This document shows positions 13,355 through 24,890 of a stretch of DNA of 64,000 bases, piece after piece (the stretch's first letter is position 1; each line of letters opens with the position of its first letter). The notes under the pieces are model-generated. The model made no database searches. It saw only the letters and a program-made list of their open reading frames with translations, and was not told where the DNA came from. This stretch comes from Acanthosepion esculentum (lineage: Eukaryota; Mollusca; Cephalopoda; Sepiida; Sepiidae). Location of the stretch: contig OZ038509.1 in assembly GCA_964036315.1 (NCBI GenBank), positions 32,332,603-32,396,602 on the forward strand, in the 5' to 3' direction. The position numbers were made by a program, and so were the translations under genes.

Positions 13355-13360
<6 letters not shown>
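13096..13360. mobile_element. Foldback/MITE-like element, copy 1 (65-nt arms)
   Basis: Arms 13201-13265 and 13296-13360 are near-perfect reverse complements (TAACATCACTACAAAAATAG against CTATTTTTGTAGTGATGTTA, and so on) around a 30-nt loop. The flank 13096-13200 (GGTTGGTATAAATGGA..., ...GTAGAGCGAATAATATTTAT) is similar to the flank of the second palindrome at 54673-54896, so this is a repeated family and not a chance hairpin. TA tracts lie on both sides. No coding capacity. Confidence 0.8.

Positions 13361-13407
<47 letters not shown>
13361..13407. repeat. (TA)n microsatellite bordering foldback copy 1
   Basis: TA run directly continuing from the right arm. The next bases (about 13411-13440, CTGAAACAGACTGCCGCCGC) recur in similar form beside the hairpin near 52050. 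Confidence 0.9.
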
Positions 13408-13409
<2 letters not shown>

Positions 13410-13599
13410 CCTGAAACAGACTGCCGCCGCTCGGTGTTGACCTCAGTATATATTTACATGCTCTCTAAAAGTATATGTTTATTATATATATATATATATA
13501 TATATCTTAATCGAGGAAAGCATTAAAGCTGCTAAGATATAAGGAGTTATTGGATGTAGAAGAATTAGAAAACAGAGACATTACTAAGGAGCGAGAACA

Positions 13600-14740
13600 A
13601 AAGAACAGTAGTCAGGAGGACAGTAGATGGCGATAGACATTGCATTTAAATTTTTGAAGATTAAAGTGGAGTGGAAAGCATGGAGCCGGAAAAGAGTTCC
13701 ACAAGTGCGAAGTACAAGAAAAGAAACTGTTAGCATAGAACTTACGGTTACATCTAGCCAACTCAACTGTAAACTGATGAGACCTTGCCGCCACTCTAGT
13801 ACTGCGCTTAAATTTAAAAAGTTTCGGTACCATAGCGAAGAGCGATATTTATTCTGCTATGTGCACATGGCCAAAATGGGGAATGAGGAAAAGGACGGTC
13901 TTGTTCTGTCTTAACGTTAAACTTCGCTAACCACAAACACTGACCCAAAAATACAACAATATTCCTTACACCACGACAACGCATTCTTACTTAGCTTTCT
14001 TACTGCATCCACCGTAATACCTCATTGTCTTCATGAAAGTCCTAACTAGTCCCCATATGTACAATTCATTGTCTGTCGGGGGTGGAGGAGAATAAAACAA
14101 CAAATTAAAAAATCTAACCCCAACGAATATTTACAGAAATGTACAAAACTATAGTGAAGGTCTCATCCGAAAAATTACCATGAAAGTATTTATAGAGAAA
14201 GCACAGGGAATCAACTTTACGGTGGTCGGAAAGTGACTGAAGCCGAGCCGCCAGATCAGGACCAATAATATTGCTGATATGTCTTTGCAATTTATTGAGG
14301 AGATCTAGATATATAACAGGAGGATCGGGCCTATGTAAGAGCAATATTCAAAGTATGAACGAATGGTAGACTTATAGATATGGACGATATATTCTGGAGA
14401 AAAAAAACTGTCTAGCAGGACACACTGAACCAAATTTATTAGTAACTGACCTACTAATGATTCAAGGCGCAACGAGTCATTTTCCTGGAGGTTAGCATCA
14501 GCCATGTTGATGAAAGTCAGAGAGGGGTCTCTCAGATGATTAATGGAGAGTAGTTTAGTTTTGGGGGCGTTAAAATTAACAAGGACGCTCCAGTTAAAAA
14601 ATGCAGCAAGATATTTATTATATAGTTTAGAGAGAAAAGGAGCCTGTTCACTGATGTTATTTCGACTACAAATCCTTTGAATGTTATCAGTGATCATTTT
14701 TAGGAACTTTGTTGACATTTTTATTTTTGATTCTGTTAGT
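13600..14740 (-). pseudogene. LINE (Jockey/CR1-like) RT C-terminal region, interrupted
   Basis: Minus-strand frames read, from 14718 downward: VNFNAPKTKLLSINHLRDPS, LTFINMADANLQENDSLRL, FFSPEYIVHIYKSTIRS, YLDLLNKLQRHISNIIGPDL then AARLQSLSDHR, LCFLYKYFHGNFSDE. After a ~280-bp gap comes RSTRVAARSHQFTVELARC, LWNSFPAPCFP, and FNLQKFKCNVYRHL near 13630. This is the end of a reverse-transcriptase ORF of the type abundant in molluscs. A roughly 25-residue block between NDSLRL and FFSPEY is missing. About 13845-14130 does not fit and looks like a later insertion. Dead by frameshift and deletion. Confidence 0.82.
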
Positions 14741-15480
14741 TCCTTTACTGATTTTTAACAGAAACATCTCCTTCCGTAATTTTCTGGTGGTTATATGAAT
14801 AAACATCGAATTATTAACTCTATCGAACAGCTTTCCGTTAACCAAAATTTGATTATTGCTAGAAGCGTGTTACTTGGAGGAACCGTCATCATTTATCTAA
14901 TCAAATTGTCTGCAGAACATTATTATCATCGTTCTCATTGGCTTCAAGTAATCTCATTTGACTGACAGAAAGATTAAATTAAGTCGAATCAGTTCAAAAT
15001 ATTCAAAATAATTTCCAGTATGAAAAGGTTGCATCGAAATTATATATGAATGCAAATCTGAAATCTGCCATGTTTCATTAGAATTTTGAGGCTGATAATA
15101 TTAATTTTATGAAACGTTTTCGCGTTGAATATCATTGAGAAAAAACACTTTGTAAAAATAAAATAATGAAAACACCTGACTTCTCTTTTAAAGAATTTTA
15201 TCGAAATTTTTAGTGATTTTACGAATCGCTGATCAGAAAAATATATTCCTTTGGCGCGAAATATGTAGTCTCCATCATTGCAAAGTCTTACGAAAACAAA
15301 TTGGTTACATAAAGTCGAATTTAATCATATAGCTTTCCTTTTTTATTTTCTTCAAATGCCTGCTACACCGTCGTTTTTGCTTACATGTACTAGTAGTATT
15401 AGTAGTAATAATAAATGAATTTCTTATTGTCAATTATTACTTTTTATCATAACTCTAAGACAATTGCCTCTAAATATTCA
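14741..15480. other. No gene seen
   Basis: AT-rich, no recognisable coding or repeat motif. Confidence 0.5.
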
Positions 15481-15572
15481 GTCCTTGTGGCCTAATCAGT
15501 AAAACAGTTGTTCCGAACACTTGGGCATCTGGGGCATAAAAATTTCCAGTTCGAATCTCACCGGAAACTTAT
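15481..15572 (+). mobile_element. tRNA-derived SINE head (tRNA-Arg-like)
   Basis: TGGCCTAATCAGTAAAACAG resembles an A box and CAGTTCGAATCTCACC a B box, spaced as in a tRNA. The acceptor arms do not pair well and the anticodon arm is eroded, so this is a SINE head or tRNA pseudogene, not a working tRNA. Confidence 0.5.
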
Positions 15573-16300
15573 TTTTTAATTCCAGTTTACACTGCTTACT
15601 AAAGAATTGCGATAACAAGTATAAAAAAATTAAAATGAAAGTCATATTAGTAAAATAATAATAATTATTAATGCTTCATCGTATAAATTCAGACAACTTA
15701 GGATTAGTACCATTTGGTGCAACAAAATGGAAATATGGTGAAAGAAATACTAGTAAAAAACAATAATTTCTAATACGTCATGTATTCGAAGACTACTTAT
15801 AGTCAAATAGGTGTACTTTTCATAAGGAATGTTATCTTTTTGCATTTCTTTAAATGAAAGGATAATGTTATTTACATTCGTAAATGAATCAGGCGCTATA
15901 TTTATTACATTATTATTATATTATATTTATTACTTTTCTTTGCATTAATATATTCACTTTTTTCACGTTCTCTGAAAAATTATAATCATATTCGTGAAAC
16001 TTTCATGGTTTCTACAAATGAATATAACTGTTTTTATATTCAAGTCCTACAAATAATTCCATTTGGTAAAAATGAGTTTGTTGGATGCTTCAAGAGATGA
16101 ATGAAGATTATCTTTTCATCAGAGAATATAAGTGGGAGAGAGAAATGAAAAGTGAATATATTGCGTTTAACACTATCTCGAAGACGCGATAATTATGCAG
16201 AGAATTCTTGCAAGCCAAACACTTATAACGGAACTTAGCATCGTAAGACACCTCAATCACAATATTTGTAGCCGCAAAAATACATAGAAAAAGGTAATGT
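15573..16300. other. No gene seen
   Basis: AT-rich; nothing recognised. Confidence 0.5.
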
Positions 16301-17470
16301 GGTGGTGTCTAGAACAAGGGTGGAATCTGTGGGGGTGATGATGGTGGCACACTTGATATCGATAGTGGTGAAAATTGAGGATCAGGTAAGATCGACTCAG
16401 TAAGGGCAGCAATGTAGTAACTGCCTTCTCTAAACCAGGTGTAAGTTTGGTTATAAGGTAGGAGGTATTAAGTGATGCCCGAGAGGCTAGTGTGTAAAGT
16501 TTTGAATTACATATCTGCGTAGTTATATTTACGGCACATCCATAGATGATGAAGAAGATGCGAAGGGGGGAAGAGAAGGTCGGAATGGGAGAAAAGAAGA
16601 AAAATTACAAGCGTGGGAGTTGAGGGTGGCTGCGGGGTAAAGCAAAAGGCTGATCATAGGTTTAGGGGAAGAGCAACCCTGACTTATATGCACAACTTGA
16701 TTAGGTAGGAGTGAAAGGCAGAATGAAAAAAGGTGAGAAAATAGAACGATCATGGTGGAAGTCGAGAACACATTTTTATTAGAGAGGGGGAAGACGGAAG
16801 GGGAGAGGAGGAGTTAGGGAGGCGAATCTTATAGTGAAAAGAAGTAAAGAGAGAGAGAGAGAGAGAAGGATGTGAATAGAGACGATAAAAAGAGAGCAAG
16901 ATAAAGAGGGTACCTGGGTATGAAGGGTGAAGTCAAAGGGGAGAAGTAGAAAATAGAAGATTGCACTGAAGTATTGCAACAGGACCTACTATTCATAAAC
17001 AGGGATGCAAAGGGTGTTGGACTGCACATAATATAGCAAAAGAGATGGAGGAGGAGTGTACACCCAATATCCCCTCAAACATGAAAATGACTTGGTCCGT
17101 TATCTGCCCAGATGTACGGTAGCACTGTAAACTGAGCCCCCCTTACCTCTGCTTTTGGCGGTGGAGATGATGAATGTAGTGCTTTCTTTTCCTGATATGG
17201 TAGGGATGCTATGACGTCACGAGGCCATGGTATGTTGGATAAATGTTAGATTTTTGGTTAGGTCCTATCTCTCTGGAAAGTCAGGTTGAGTTGACTACGT
17301 TGTAGTGAGGATAGCAGGTTGACTGCTCTCTCAGAGTCCATCCGTTTGGAGGTTTATATTGTTCGGTTTTTCACGTTCGTTTAAGGTGAGTAGGACTTGT
17401 CAGACTCCACTTTACAACCCTATCTGCATTCCCTATCACACTGGGTCCTTGTTTCTCTCTCTCTCTTTCT
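16301..17470. other. Purine-rich, GC-richer island, unassigned
   Basis: About 16310-17060 is strongly G+A rich on the plus strand. The stretch 17080-17400 is balanced, with a TGACGTCA palindrome at 17213-17220 and a good donor-like TTTAAG/GTGAGTAG near 17390. It could be old transposon 5' sequence or an untranslated first exon of a plus-strand gene. No coding match seen. Confidence 0.3.
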
Positions 17471-18213
17471 TTACCAAATTCCCTATTTCTTTCTTATACT
17501 AAAGTACACATAATTTTCATATCTACTTTACTTTTCTATTCATCAGTGTATACGATAATAATATGAACTGTCTTAATTTAATTTTCTTATGATCTGTAGA
17601 CTCCCCACCTGTAAAATGTTAAATTCAATAAATCCAATCACAGGTATAAAACAAAGGTCAATATTTCTTGTCAAGGTAAATTTCTCTTGATTTTAAATCT
17701 CTTTTACATTATAAACGTTTTAATTCTTGGTTTCTTTCACTGTTATCTTTTTTTCGTGACTACTCTTCAAAAAGTTTCTTTTTGCGCATTTTCCTCTTAA
17801 TTATTTTTAACTTTTTGGTGTGCATCTTTATTTTACGTCTTTTGATTATTTAATATTATTAATATATATCTGAACAGTATCAATACACATTTTATTATTA
17901 CCAATAAATATCTACTAAAACATCTACTATCTACAAAAACAGTGGAGCATCATTCATTTTAACATTTTCCACATTTTCATCGAAGAACTTAATACGTAAT
18001 TATAGATTTGCATAATACAGAAAAATCCATTTTCGAATACTACGTTTCATATAAAAAGAATATATTGTTGTAATAAACAATTTACGAACAAAAAAAACAT
18101 GTTTCTTATGGAATTTATTACACTTTTTCAGTCAAGATATTCATGCTATTTTGATTCTACAATTCTCAAATTTTGCAATCATGTAAAAAGACAACAGAAA
18201 AAAATTGATTGTA

Positions 18214-18216
<3 letters not shown>
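17471..18216. other. No gene seen
   Basis: AT-rich; nothing recognised. Confidence 0.5.

Positions 18217-18263
<47 letters not shown>
18217..18263. repeat. (TA)n microsatellite
   Basis: About 23 TA units. Confidence 0.95.
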
Positions 18264-18265
<2 letters not shown>

Positions 18266-18584
18266 CAACTTTGTACAAATCTTTGTCGAGGTCCTTATTT
18301 ATTCATTGAATACTATAGGTTTTCAACCTCCATAGAATCATTATTGAATTTCTAGATACTCAACTAACTTACAGTGATGATATTCTAAGAAAAGATAAAC
18401 ATGCCATATCGTAAATTGATACGCAAACTTACTTACTGCATAGATATGGTTTCATTATTGTTTTTCTACCTGTTTTAGAATGTTAGAAACTGGTTAGTGA
18501 TATATTTATATTTATATGAAAACAAATTAGTTTATATAGTAGAATTATGATCTCAGCATTGTTTTATTATCCTGGCTCTGATTG

Positions 18585-18649
18585 GAAGATTTATGAATGT
18601 AAACAATGCTATACGTTAGCATAGCATTGTTTACAATCATAAATCTTTC
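18585..18649. repeat. Hairpin with 28-29 nt arms
   Basis: Left arm 18585-18612 (GAAGATTTATGAATGTAAAC...) pairs with 18621-18649 (...GTTTACAATCATAAATCTTTC) around an 8-nt loop, with two or three mismatches or bulges. No coding content. Confidence 0.85.
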
Positions 18650-19065
18650 TTTTGTGATTTATAATTACCAATTAGGAGAATCGTTTCATGATAAATTCAA
18701 TAAAACTCGTGTCTTAGTGGGACTTAAACCTTTTTTAAGTGTGCCGTTTTCCTACTTGTTGGTTAGTGTTGGAAAGGAGAATACATGCTAAGAGGGATCA
18801 AAGTGATATCAACAGAGATTAGAGAATTAATCGGCGATAGCGAATGGTATTGCGGAAATCTTACACACAGGGTGTCGCTGTTTTAAACATTTTTCAATTC
18901 TCATTGCCCGTAGATGGATGAACGTTTACAAGCTACAGGCATTTCGATGCAATCGGTCAGTGAAACAGGCAGAAGAACTTTTTCTCAATTATGAAATTGC
19001 CAATTTTTGTCTAAGCTTAAGACATAGTCTTTGTGATATATATACATCAAGCTTTACCTATTATA

Positions 19066-19066
19066 A

Positions 19067-19149
<83 letters not shown>
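19066..19149. repeat. (ATT)n microsatellite, about 28 units
   Basis: Uninterrupted ATT/TTA run; source of poly-Tyr and poly-Ile frames. Confidence 0.97.
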
Positions 19150-19150
<1 letters not shown>

Positions 19151-19216
19151 CATGCATTTCCATTTCCATACTTGATGGCACTTGTTTTATCATACCATCA
19201 TTTTTATTATCGTTAG

Positions 19217-19369
19217 ATCTCTTCTCCCAACTATGGGTTAAATAACAGGAGAGACTGGGTCATATAGCCTTGGTTGACAACCAATCCACTGCAGAAAGAA
19301 ACGGCAACCTAAGGCAGGAAAATATTCTGTCTAACCAGTCATGAATCGAAAGAGACATGGTCGCCCAAG
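19217..19369. repeat. Interspersed ~153-bp repeat, copy 1
   Basis: Closely similar to 23129-23284: CTCTTCTCCCAACTATGGGTT, CAGAAAGAAACGGCAACCTA, GGAAAATATTCTGTCTAACC, AGTCATGAATCGAAAGAGAC, TCGCCCAAG. This looks like a dispersed family (possibly part of a SINE or LINE tail). No protein match recognised. Confidence 0.8.
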
Positions 19370-21047
19370 CTTAATTAATTATCGTGAGGGTGGTTGTGGT
19401 TTAAGATTCAGTGACAGCAATATTCCTCGAATCTTGAGAACCTTTTCTCGTATATACGAAGGCACCAGAAATACACAAGTATGGACAGTGACAACACTTT
19501 CTAAAAAAAAATCTTTAATTCATATAATCTTGCTTCAATTGTTTTTGGTACTGTTCAAAGTGTGCCAGGTATTATAGGCACAACCATATTTGTATTGTTT
19601 TAGGATGGATATTAGTGATTTTCTTTAGAGTTAAAGGAGTTTTTCAAGTATTAGTTTCCATAACTGGTTTTGCTAATTCTGTACACAGAATCAGACAATG
19701 ACCTCACAATATGTTTTAAAATGTATCGATAAAGTTTTTCATATATTCAGTATTCAGAAACTGCACGTTTTTATTTTACCACGTTACCTTTCCTTCTATC
19801 TTTAATGTATATACGCGTGTCTTTGCAATATCTACCAATACCTATATCACCTCTCTCTCCCTCCTTCACCCTCTCTCAATATATATATATGTGTGTGTGT
19901 GCGTGTGTGTGTGCGTGTGTGTGCGTGTGTGTGTGCGTATCTGCGTGTGTGCGCACTCGCGAAGCAGAGAGGATTATAAATATGTTGAATGCTTAAAGAA
20001 TGCGGCCTTTGATAAGAGAGTTTTCCTATTTGGGAGAAATAATCTACTTTTAAACCGCTGGCTGATAATGGTGACTTGTATTTTCAGATAAGAACGTCTT
20101 GCTCATATGTGCGCACAAAGCGTTCATTTAGTTAAACTTAGAATTGTGGGAAAACTTATCTTCTATTACGGAAGAGTTACTTTGTTAATTCAAAATCTTT
20201 TGAAGTGTTTTATATATTTAAATATGTAGAAAGATAAAAAGAGAGTAGAAATAAAATCAAAAATATAGAAAAAAAGGTAAGAAAGAGAAAATAAAAAGAA
20301 TATAAAAATGTAAAAAATAATGTAAAAAGTAAGCCCCACCCCGCCTCTGAAAATGCAAAAGAAACATTGTAAACCCGAAGAATAGTAAAAACATACGACA
20401 GAGTGCGTGGTGTGTGTGCATGTGAGACAGAGAAAGAGAGCCAGAGAAATAGAGTGATAGAGAGAGCAAGAGATAGAAGCAGGAGAAGAGAGCCAATAAA
20501 AATTGATAGTAAGTTATCTATAGAGAATTCTCACTAAAAAGCTCCCTATTCTTTTTATAATTGTTTCTACAATAACAAAAACAAATGTACAAATTAAATA
20601 TTAAATCCAAACTGGAGAAACTGAATCATGATAGCAGTACATTCGAACATTTTAAATCTTTTTTCAAATTTAATCTATAGATTGATTAGATAAATAAATA
20701 AATAAATAAAATAAACAGACGTATTTTATTAAATCTTGGCGTAAAATCCAAATTAAAGATAGTCACCATGATTCACATTTTATTCTTAATCCTGATGTTA
20801 ATTTAAATCCGTTCTTATCCAGGTTAAAATTTCGATTATTGCAAAAATGAATTATTGCTTTTGAGAAATGATGAAGCAAAAATTGTTTAAAAGCTAAAAT
20901 TTGGAAAATGCAAATTAAGGAAGAAATAATTTCTCTTCGAATTGCAAATGATTGATTAAATAATGTAAATATTTAATATTCAATTTGACATAAAATATTT
21001 TATATGATAAATATCTAATCTTTTATCTACCTCCAGTAGTGTGCTTG
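19370..21047. other. No gene; contains a TG/CG-rich run at about 19885-19950
   Basis: The TGTGCGTG-type run at 19885-19950 gives false Cys-Val frames. The rest is AT-rich or purine-rich with nothing recognisable. Confidence 0.5.
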
Positions 21048-21241
21048 TGTGCGTGTGAACATGTGTGTGAGTGTCTGTGTATGTGTGTGTCTGTTTGTAT
21101 GTATGTGTGTGTATATGTATATGTATGTGTGTGTATATGTATGTACGTATGCGTTTTTGTGTGAGTACATGTATATATAGATGTGTGTGTGTGCGTGTGT
21201 GTGTATGTATTGTGTGTATGTGTGTGTGTGTGTGTGTGTAG
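21048..21241. repeat. Degenerate TG/TATG-rich tract
   Basis: Imperfect TGTG and TATG repeats over about 190 bases, ending in a purer (TG)n. Confidence 0.85.
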
Positions 21242-21779
21242 GGAGCGTTCATTTACATATTTGCATATGTACGTATATATGCATGCCGATATATAGCTAA
21301 TACTACACCCTAAAACGGAGATCAGGTGTTTTGTCCATTTGATATACTCTTTGTGGTTCTCATGTTACGCCTGGAGTGAGTGGAGGTGTGGGAGTAGAGG
21401 CAGGCAAGATAGGTAGCTTGGTAAAGTTGTGTAGGTAAGAAGGTTCATTCTCTGGTGAGGGCAACCTAAAATAGCGACCCTATTTCTTTCTTTTACCAGG
21501 TTTCAGTTTCAATCGACACGATTTTACTAACGGCCTCCTTCCTAGCCTCCTATTTCAGCCCTCCCAGGGTTTAGTATATAAATAACACATACGCTTTATG
21601 AAAGCACACGGGGGAAGTGTGCCTATCTAAAATTCAACATTCCCTAATTTGAAGATACCCAACAGTTACCCACTCCTCTTTCGCATCAGGCTATTTAGCG
21701 AGAGCTGTTTAGTGTCCGTTTCTATCATTCATCTTTTTATTTGATGAGAATTGATAAACTTTTGAAGTATTTTATTAAA

Positions 21780-21781
21780 AG

Positions 21782-21813
<32 letters not shown>

Positions 21814-21829
21814 CAGATTGAACAGTAAA

Positions 21830-21860
<31 letters not shown>
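21780..21860. repeat. (CA)n then (TA)n microsatellite
   Basis: Short CA run, TA run, a short unique spacer, then a second TA run. Confidence 0.9.
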
Positions 21861-21867
<7 letters not shown>

Positions 21868-23023
21868 ATTTGCATGTGTCTATTTCAACCAAATAAAGTG
21901 TTCATCAAGTAAATTATAAATCAAATTTCTCTTTCTCTTCATGATAACCAATTTTGATGACATAAAAACATAAATTCTTGGTTCTAAAGTTGAGCGAAGG
22001 GCAGAAGTTTCTATAATTTCTGGAAAAATAAATAAAAATAAAATTTAAATGGATTTTTTAAATATTTATTTTCTAATACATGTGATCATTTCATAAACTA
22101 GTCATAAGATGTCTTTGCAGTTAATTGGTCTGATTCCCAATTTCATTTCAAATAAAATTGATCTTTTAGTGATGAGGTGAATTATAGTTGTCTTCAAATC
22201 CTAAGTATGATTATTATTTGTAATTTAAATTTGTTCATAGGAGTGTAAAAGTTCAGAGAGATTTTTTATATAATCTTCATTATCTATATTTCTAATAAAG
22301 TTATAATTTCTATTCTGTTTTCAATACATTTAAATAGAAATTGAATGGAAAACAAATCAGACAATTGCATAATCTGTTAAAATTTGATTATGTGATTATG
22401 TATGGATAGAATTCTATAAAACTGGGCAATTTTGACTACTCATTTTCGTATGCCTGATATTTAAAAATGAATTTCCAGAACAGACCTGGGTTTCGAACGT
22501 CAATATTTGATGTCACGAACAATTGTATCACAAAGTATACTTGTTCTTTTTTTTAATGGTATATCCCTTCAGTACGAAGGCGATAATGGCTCCCCACGGA
22601 TTCATTTTCCTTATTACTTGCGAATTGCTGTGACTTCTTCTTGAAGATATGGAGTGGATTCCCATTTCATCCTCTATGGCTTTGAATTCTTAGGCTAGTG
22701 GCTCAAGGCTAGAGAGAGTGTTCTACCCTATTTTTTAACATATATTTTAAACAAGGAAGATGAATTCAAGCCTTTCGTGTTATGTGAACGCAAATGGATC
22801 AGGGCAGATCTTGAAATTGTCTCGAGTTAAAAGTGGGTTTGATTAATATTCTTGTATACAGACAATTATATACAAGGACGATTGAGTTTTCTCCATGATT
22901 ATTCTAACTATAATAAAATTACTGGCTACATTGTTTAATTTTTTTTGGCGCATAACTGCATAAAATTGAAATTAGCCTCGACCAACAGAAAAATGTCTTC
23001 ATTCATAACTTTTTTAAGCTTAG

Positions 23024-23118
23024 CTTTCCTAAGGCTATTTGTGTGTAAGTGAATCTAACGAACTCGAATTCCAGTCGAGTTCGTTAGATTTACTTACGCA
23101 CAAATAACCTTGGAAAAA
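23024..23118. repeat. Long hairpin with 44-nt arms and 7-nt loop
   Basis: Left arm 23024-23067 and right arm 23075-23118 pair almost throughout (core AATCTAACGAACTCGA / TCGAGTTCGTTAGATT). It sits 10 bases left of the dispersed repeat copy at 23129, so the two may be parts of one element. Confidence 0.9.
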
Positions 23119-23128
23119 GTATGGATCA

Positions 23129-23284
23129 ATCTCTTCTCCTCCCAGCTATGGGTTGAATAACAAGACAGACTGGGTTCTTTAGACTTGGTTGGCAATCAGT
23201 CTATCGCAGAAAGAAATGGCAACCTACTGCAGGAAAATATTCTGTCTAGTCAGTCATGAATCGAAAGAGACATAATCGCCCAAG
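23129..23284. repeat. Interspersed ~153-bp repeat, copy 2
   Basis: Same family as 19217-19369, with scattered substitutions and a few indels. Shared blocks include GGAAAATATTCTGTCTA and AGTCATGAATCGAAAGAGAC. Confidence 0.8.
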
Positions 23285-24736
23285 TGTGTATCACTTATGG
23301 CACTTAATTGACTGACTATCCCACTAATAAAATAATTTACATACTAATCGTGTCTTTCTGTTAAAAAATGCCCTTTTTATCTATTAACTGAAATGGTCAT
23401 GCATCATTCGTCATTTTTATCTTAGTATATAAAACAATAGACAAAACTGAGCGGTTTTATTGCTTATCCGATAGTCTTTAACTAGAAGACGTGTGACCAT
23501 GCTGTTTTCGGGGCTAACTATTGTTGCACTCGTACAGCTGCCCCTCATATGTAAAGTAGATAAATATTTGAAATGAAAGAGAACATCATATTCATTTTTA
23601 TAACGAAACATTTTTGTTGCTTCTGAAATAAAAACTAACACACCACAAATTGTTTACACGGCCCCCACCCTACCAAGATGCAAAAACAAAAAGCGTCACA
23701 AGAAAAATATTCTTTGCGCTGCTGAGATTACTAACAAAAACTTTTCATCTGATCTGTCCAACAGTCTATGAAATAACAGAATGGTTTGAAAAGCTTTAGT
23801 GACGTCAACAACCCAAAGAATGAGATTTTAGCTGTTCAAACAAATCTTGAAATATTAAGAACTCAGAATTATAGACGGAATTTCGCTCAAGTTTAAAATC
23901 AGATTTTGTTTTCCTATGTGAAGTTATGACAGTCAGTATTAAGTGTCCAGGGTCAAAATAAATTTTATGTTTTAACGATTATTGTTTGAATTGTCAAATA
24001 ATGAAACGGATCTAACTCTTAAGCACTTTACTGATTTTGGTCGATATTTTATAACGCTATATATTTCTATCATTAGCAATTTTCAAACGGATAGACAGTT
24101 GGAAAAATACGATGTAAATGATTTACCTATATCTTTAGTTCCTGGTTTTATCTCTTCTTTCTGTATCTGCATTCTCACTAAAGGCACTTATAACGAAATG
24201 GCGCTAACATCTTGGAGCTGTGACAAAGTTTCATTATTTAATTACCTGAGAAGTGTACTCTGCTTTACAAATCTGAATATTTTAAAATGGCAACATTTAA
24301 TATCGTTGGCCTGTTGTGGCAAAAGAACGCAGTAGTGCAGTATTTAGTATGAGTTAAACTTACGAGTTTCGACTTGTCGTTTCTTCTCAACTGATCTTCC
24401 AGCCCAGATTAAAATTTATAAATTTTGTGAAAGAATCGAATTACCTACATCTAAAAGGATAAGACTATTTATTGTGTCATATAGGATTTAATCAATTGCA
24501 TTCAAGAAAAATATTCAATAAAAAATAATTCAAGATATCAGACGAGAAAAGAGAGCATCACTTTTGTATTTTCTATAAATTTCCCGTTTCGAGTTTCTTT
24601 ACTTTTCTTGATGAATTCATTCACTAGAGTGAACAGAAATGAAAAGTTCACTTGAACCCGCACTCACCTGCATTGGGTTATTGCAATATAATAATATCAG
24701 CTTGGCACAAAGTTAGGAAAAGCCAGAACCAAGCGA
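23285..24736. other. No gene seen
   Basis: Includes a 117-codon plus-strand frame at 23982-24335 with no recognisable domain; I treat it as chance. Confidence 0.4.
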
Positions 24737-24754
24737 AATCAGTATTCATGATTA

Positions 24755-24890
24755 GTGATTTTCCAAGCGTAGCTTAGATGTGACACAAGGCCGAAAGTAG
24801 GGGGCACCTAGTGGGGATCGAACTCACTACTCAGTCGTAATTGTTCTAGCGAGACAAGCCTTGCTAACCACTACACCGCCACAAGGTGCC
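24755..24890 (-). mobile_element. tRNA-derived SINE with target-site duplication
   Basis: On the minus strand the element starts at 24890 with a tRNA-like head. GGCACCT and AGGTGCC can pair as an acceptor stem (24890-24884 with 24809-24803). GGCGGTGTAGTGGTTAGCA resembles an A box and GAGTTCGATCCCC a B box. A ~48-nt tail follows (to about 24755). It is flanked by near-identical direct repeats AATCAGTATTCATGATTA (24737-24754) and AATCAGTATTCCTGATTA (24891-24908), the expected LINE-machinery target duplication. The anticodon arm does not fold normally, so it is a SINE and not a tRNA gene. Confidence 0.85.

Noticed and set aside
22482..22550. tRNA-like B box (GACGTTCGAAACCC) on the minus strand
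   Set aside because: No convincing A box at the right spacing; too weak to list.
23982..24335. 117-codon plus-strand frame
   Set aside because: Codon content is AT-driven; no motif, no convincing flanking splice sites.
24803..24890. Functional tRNA gene on the minus strand
   Set aside because: A and B boxes and acceptor stem are present, but the anticodon arm does not fold and the copy has a SINE tail and target duplications.
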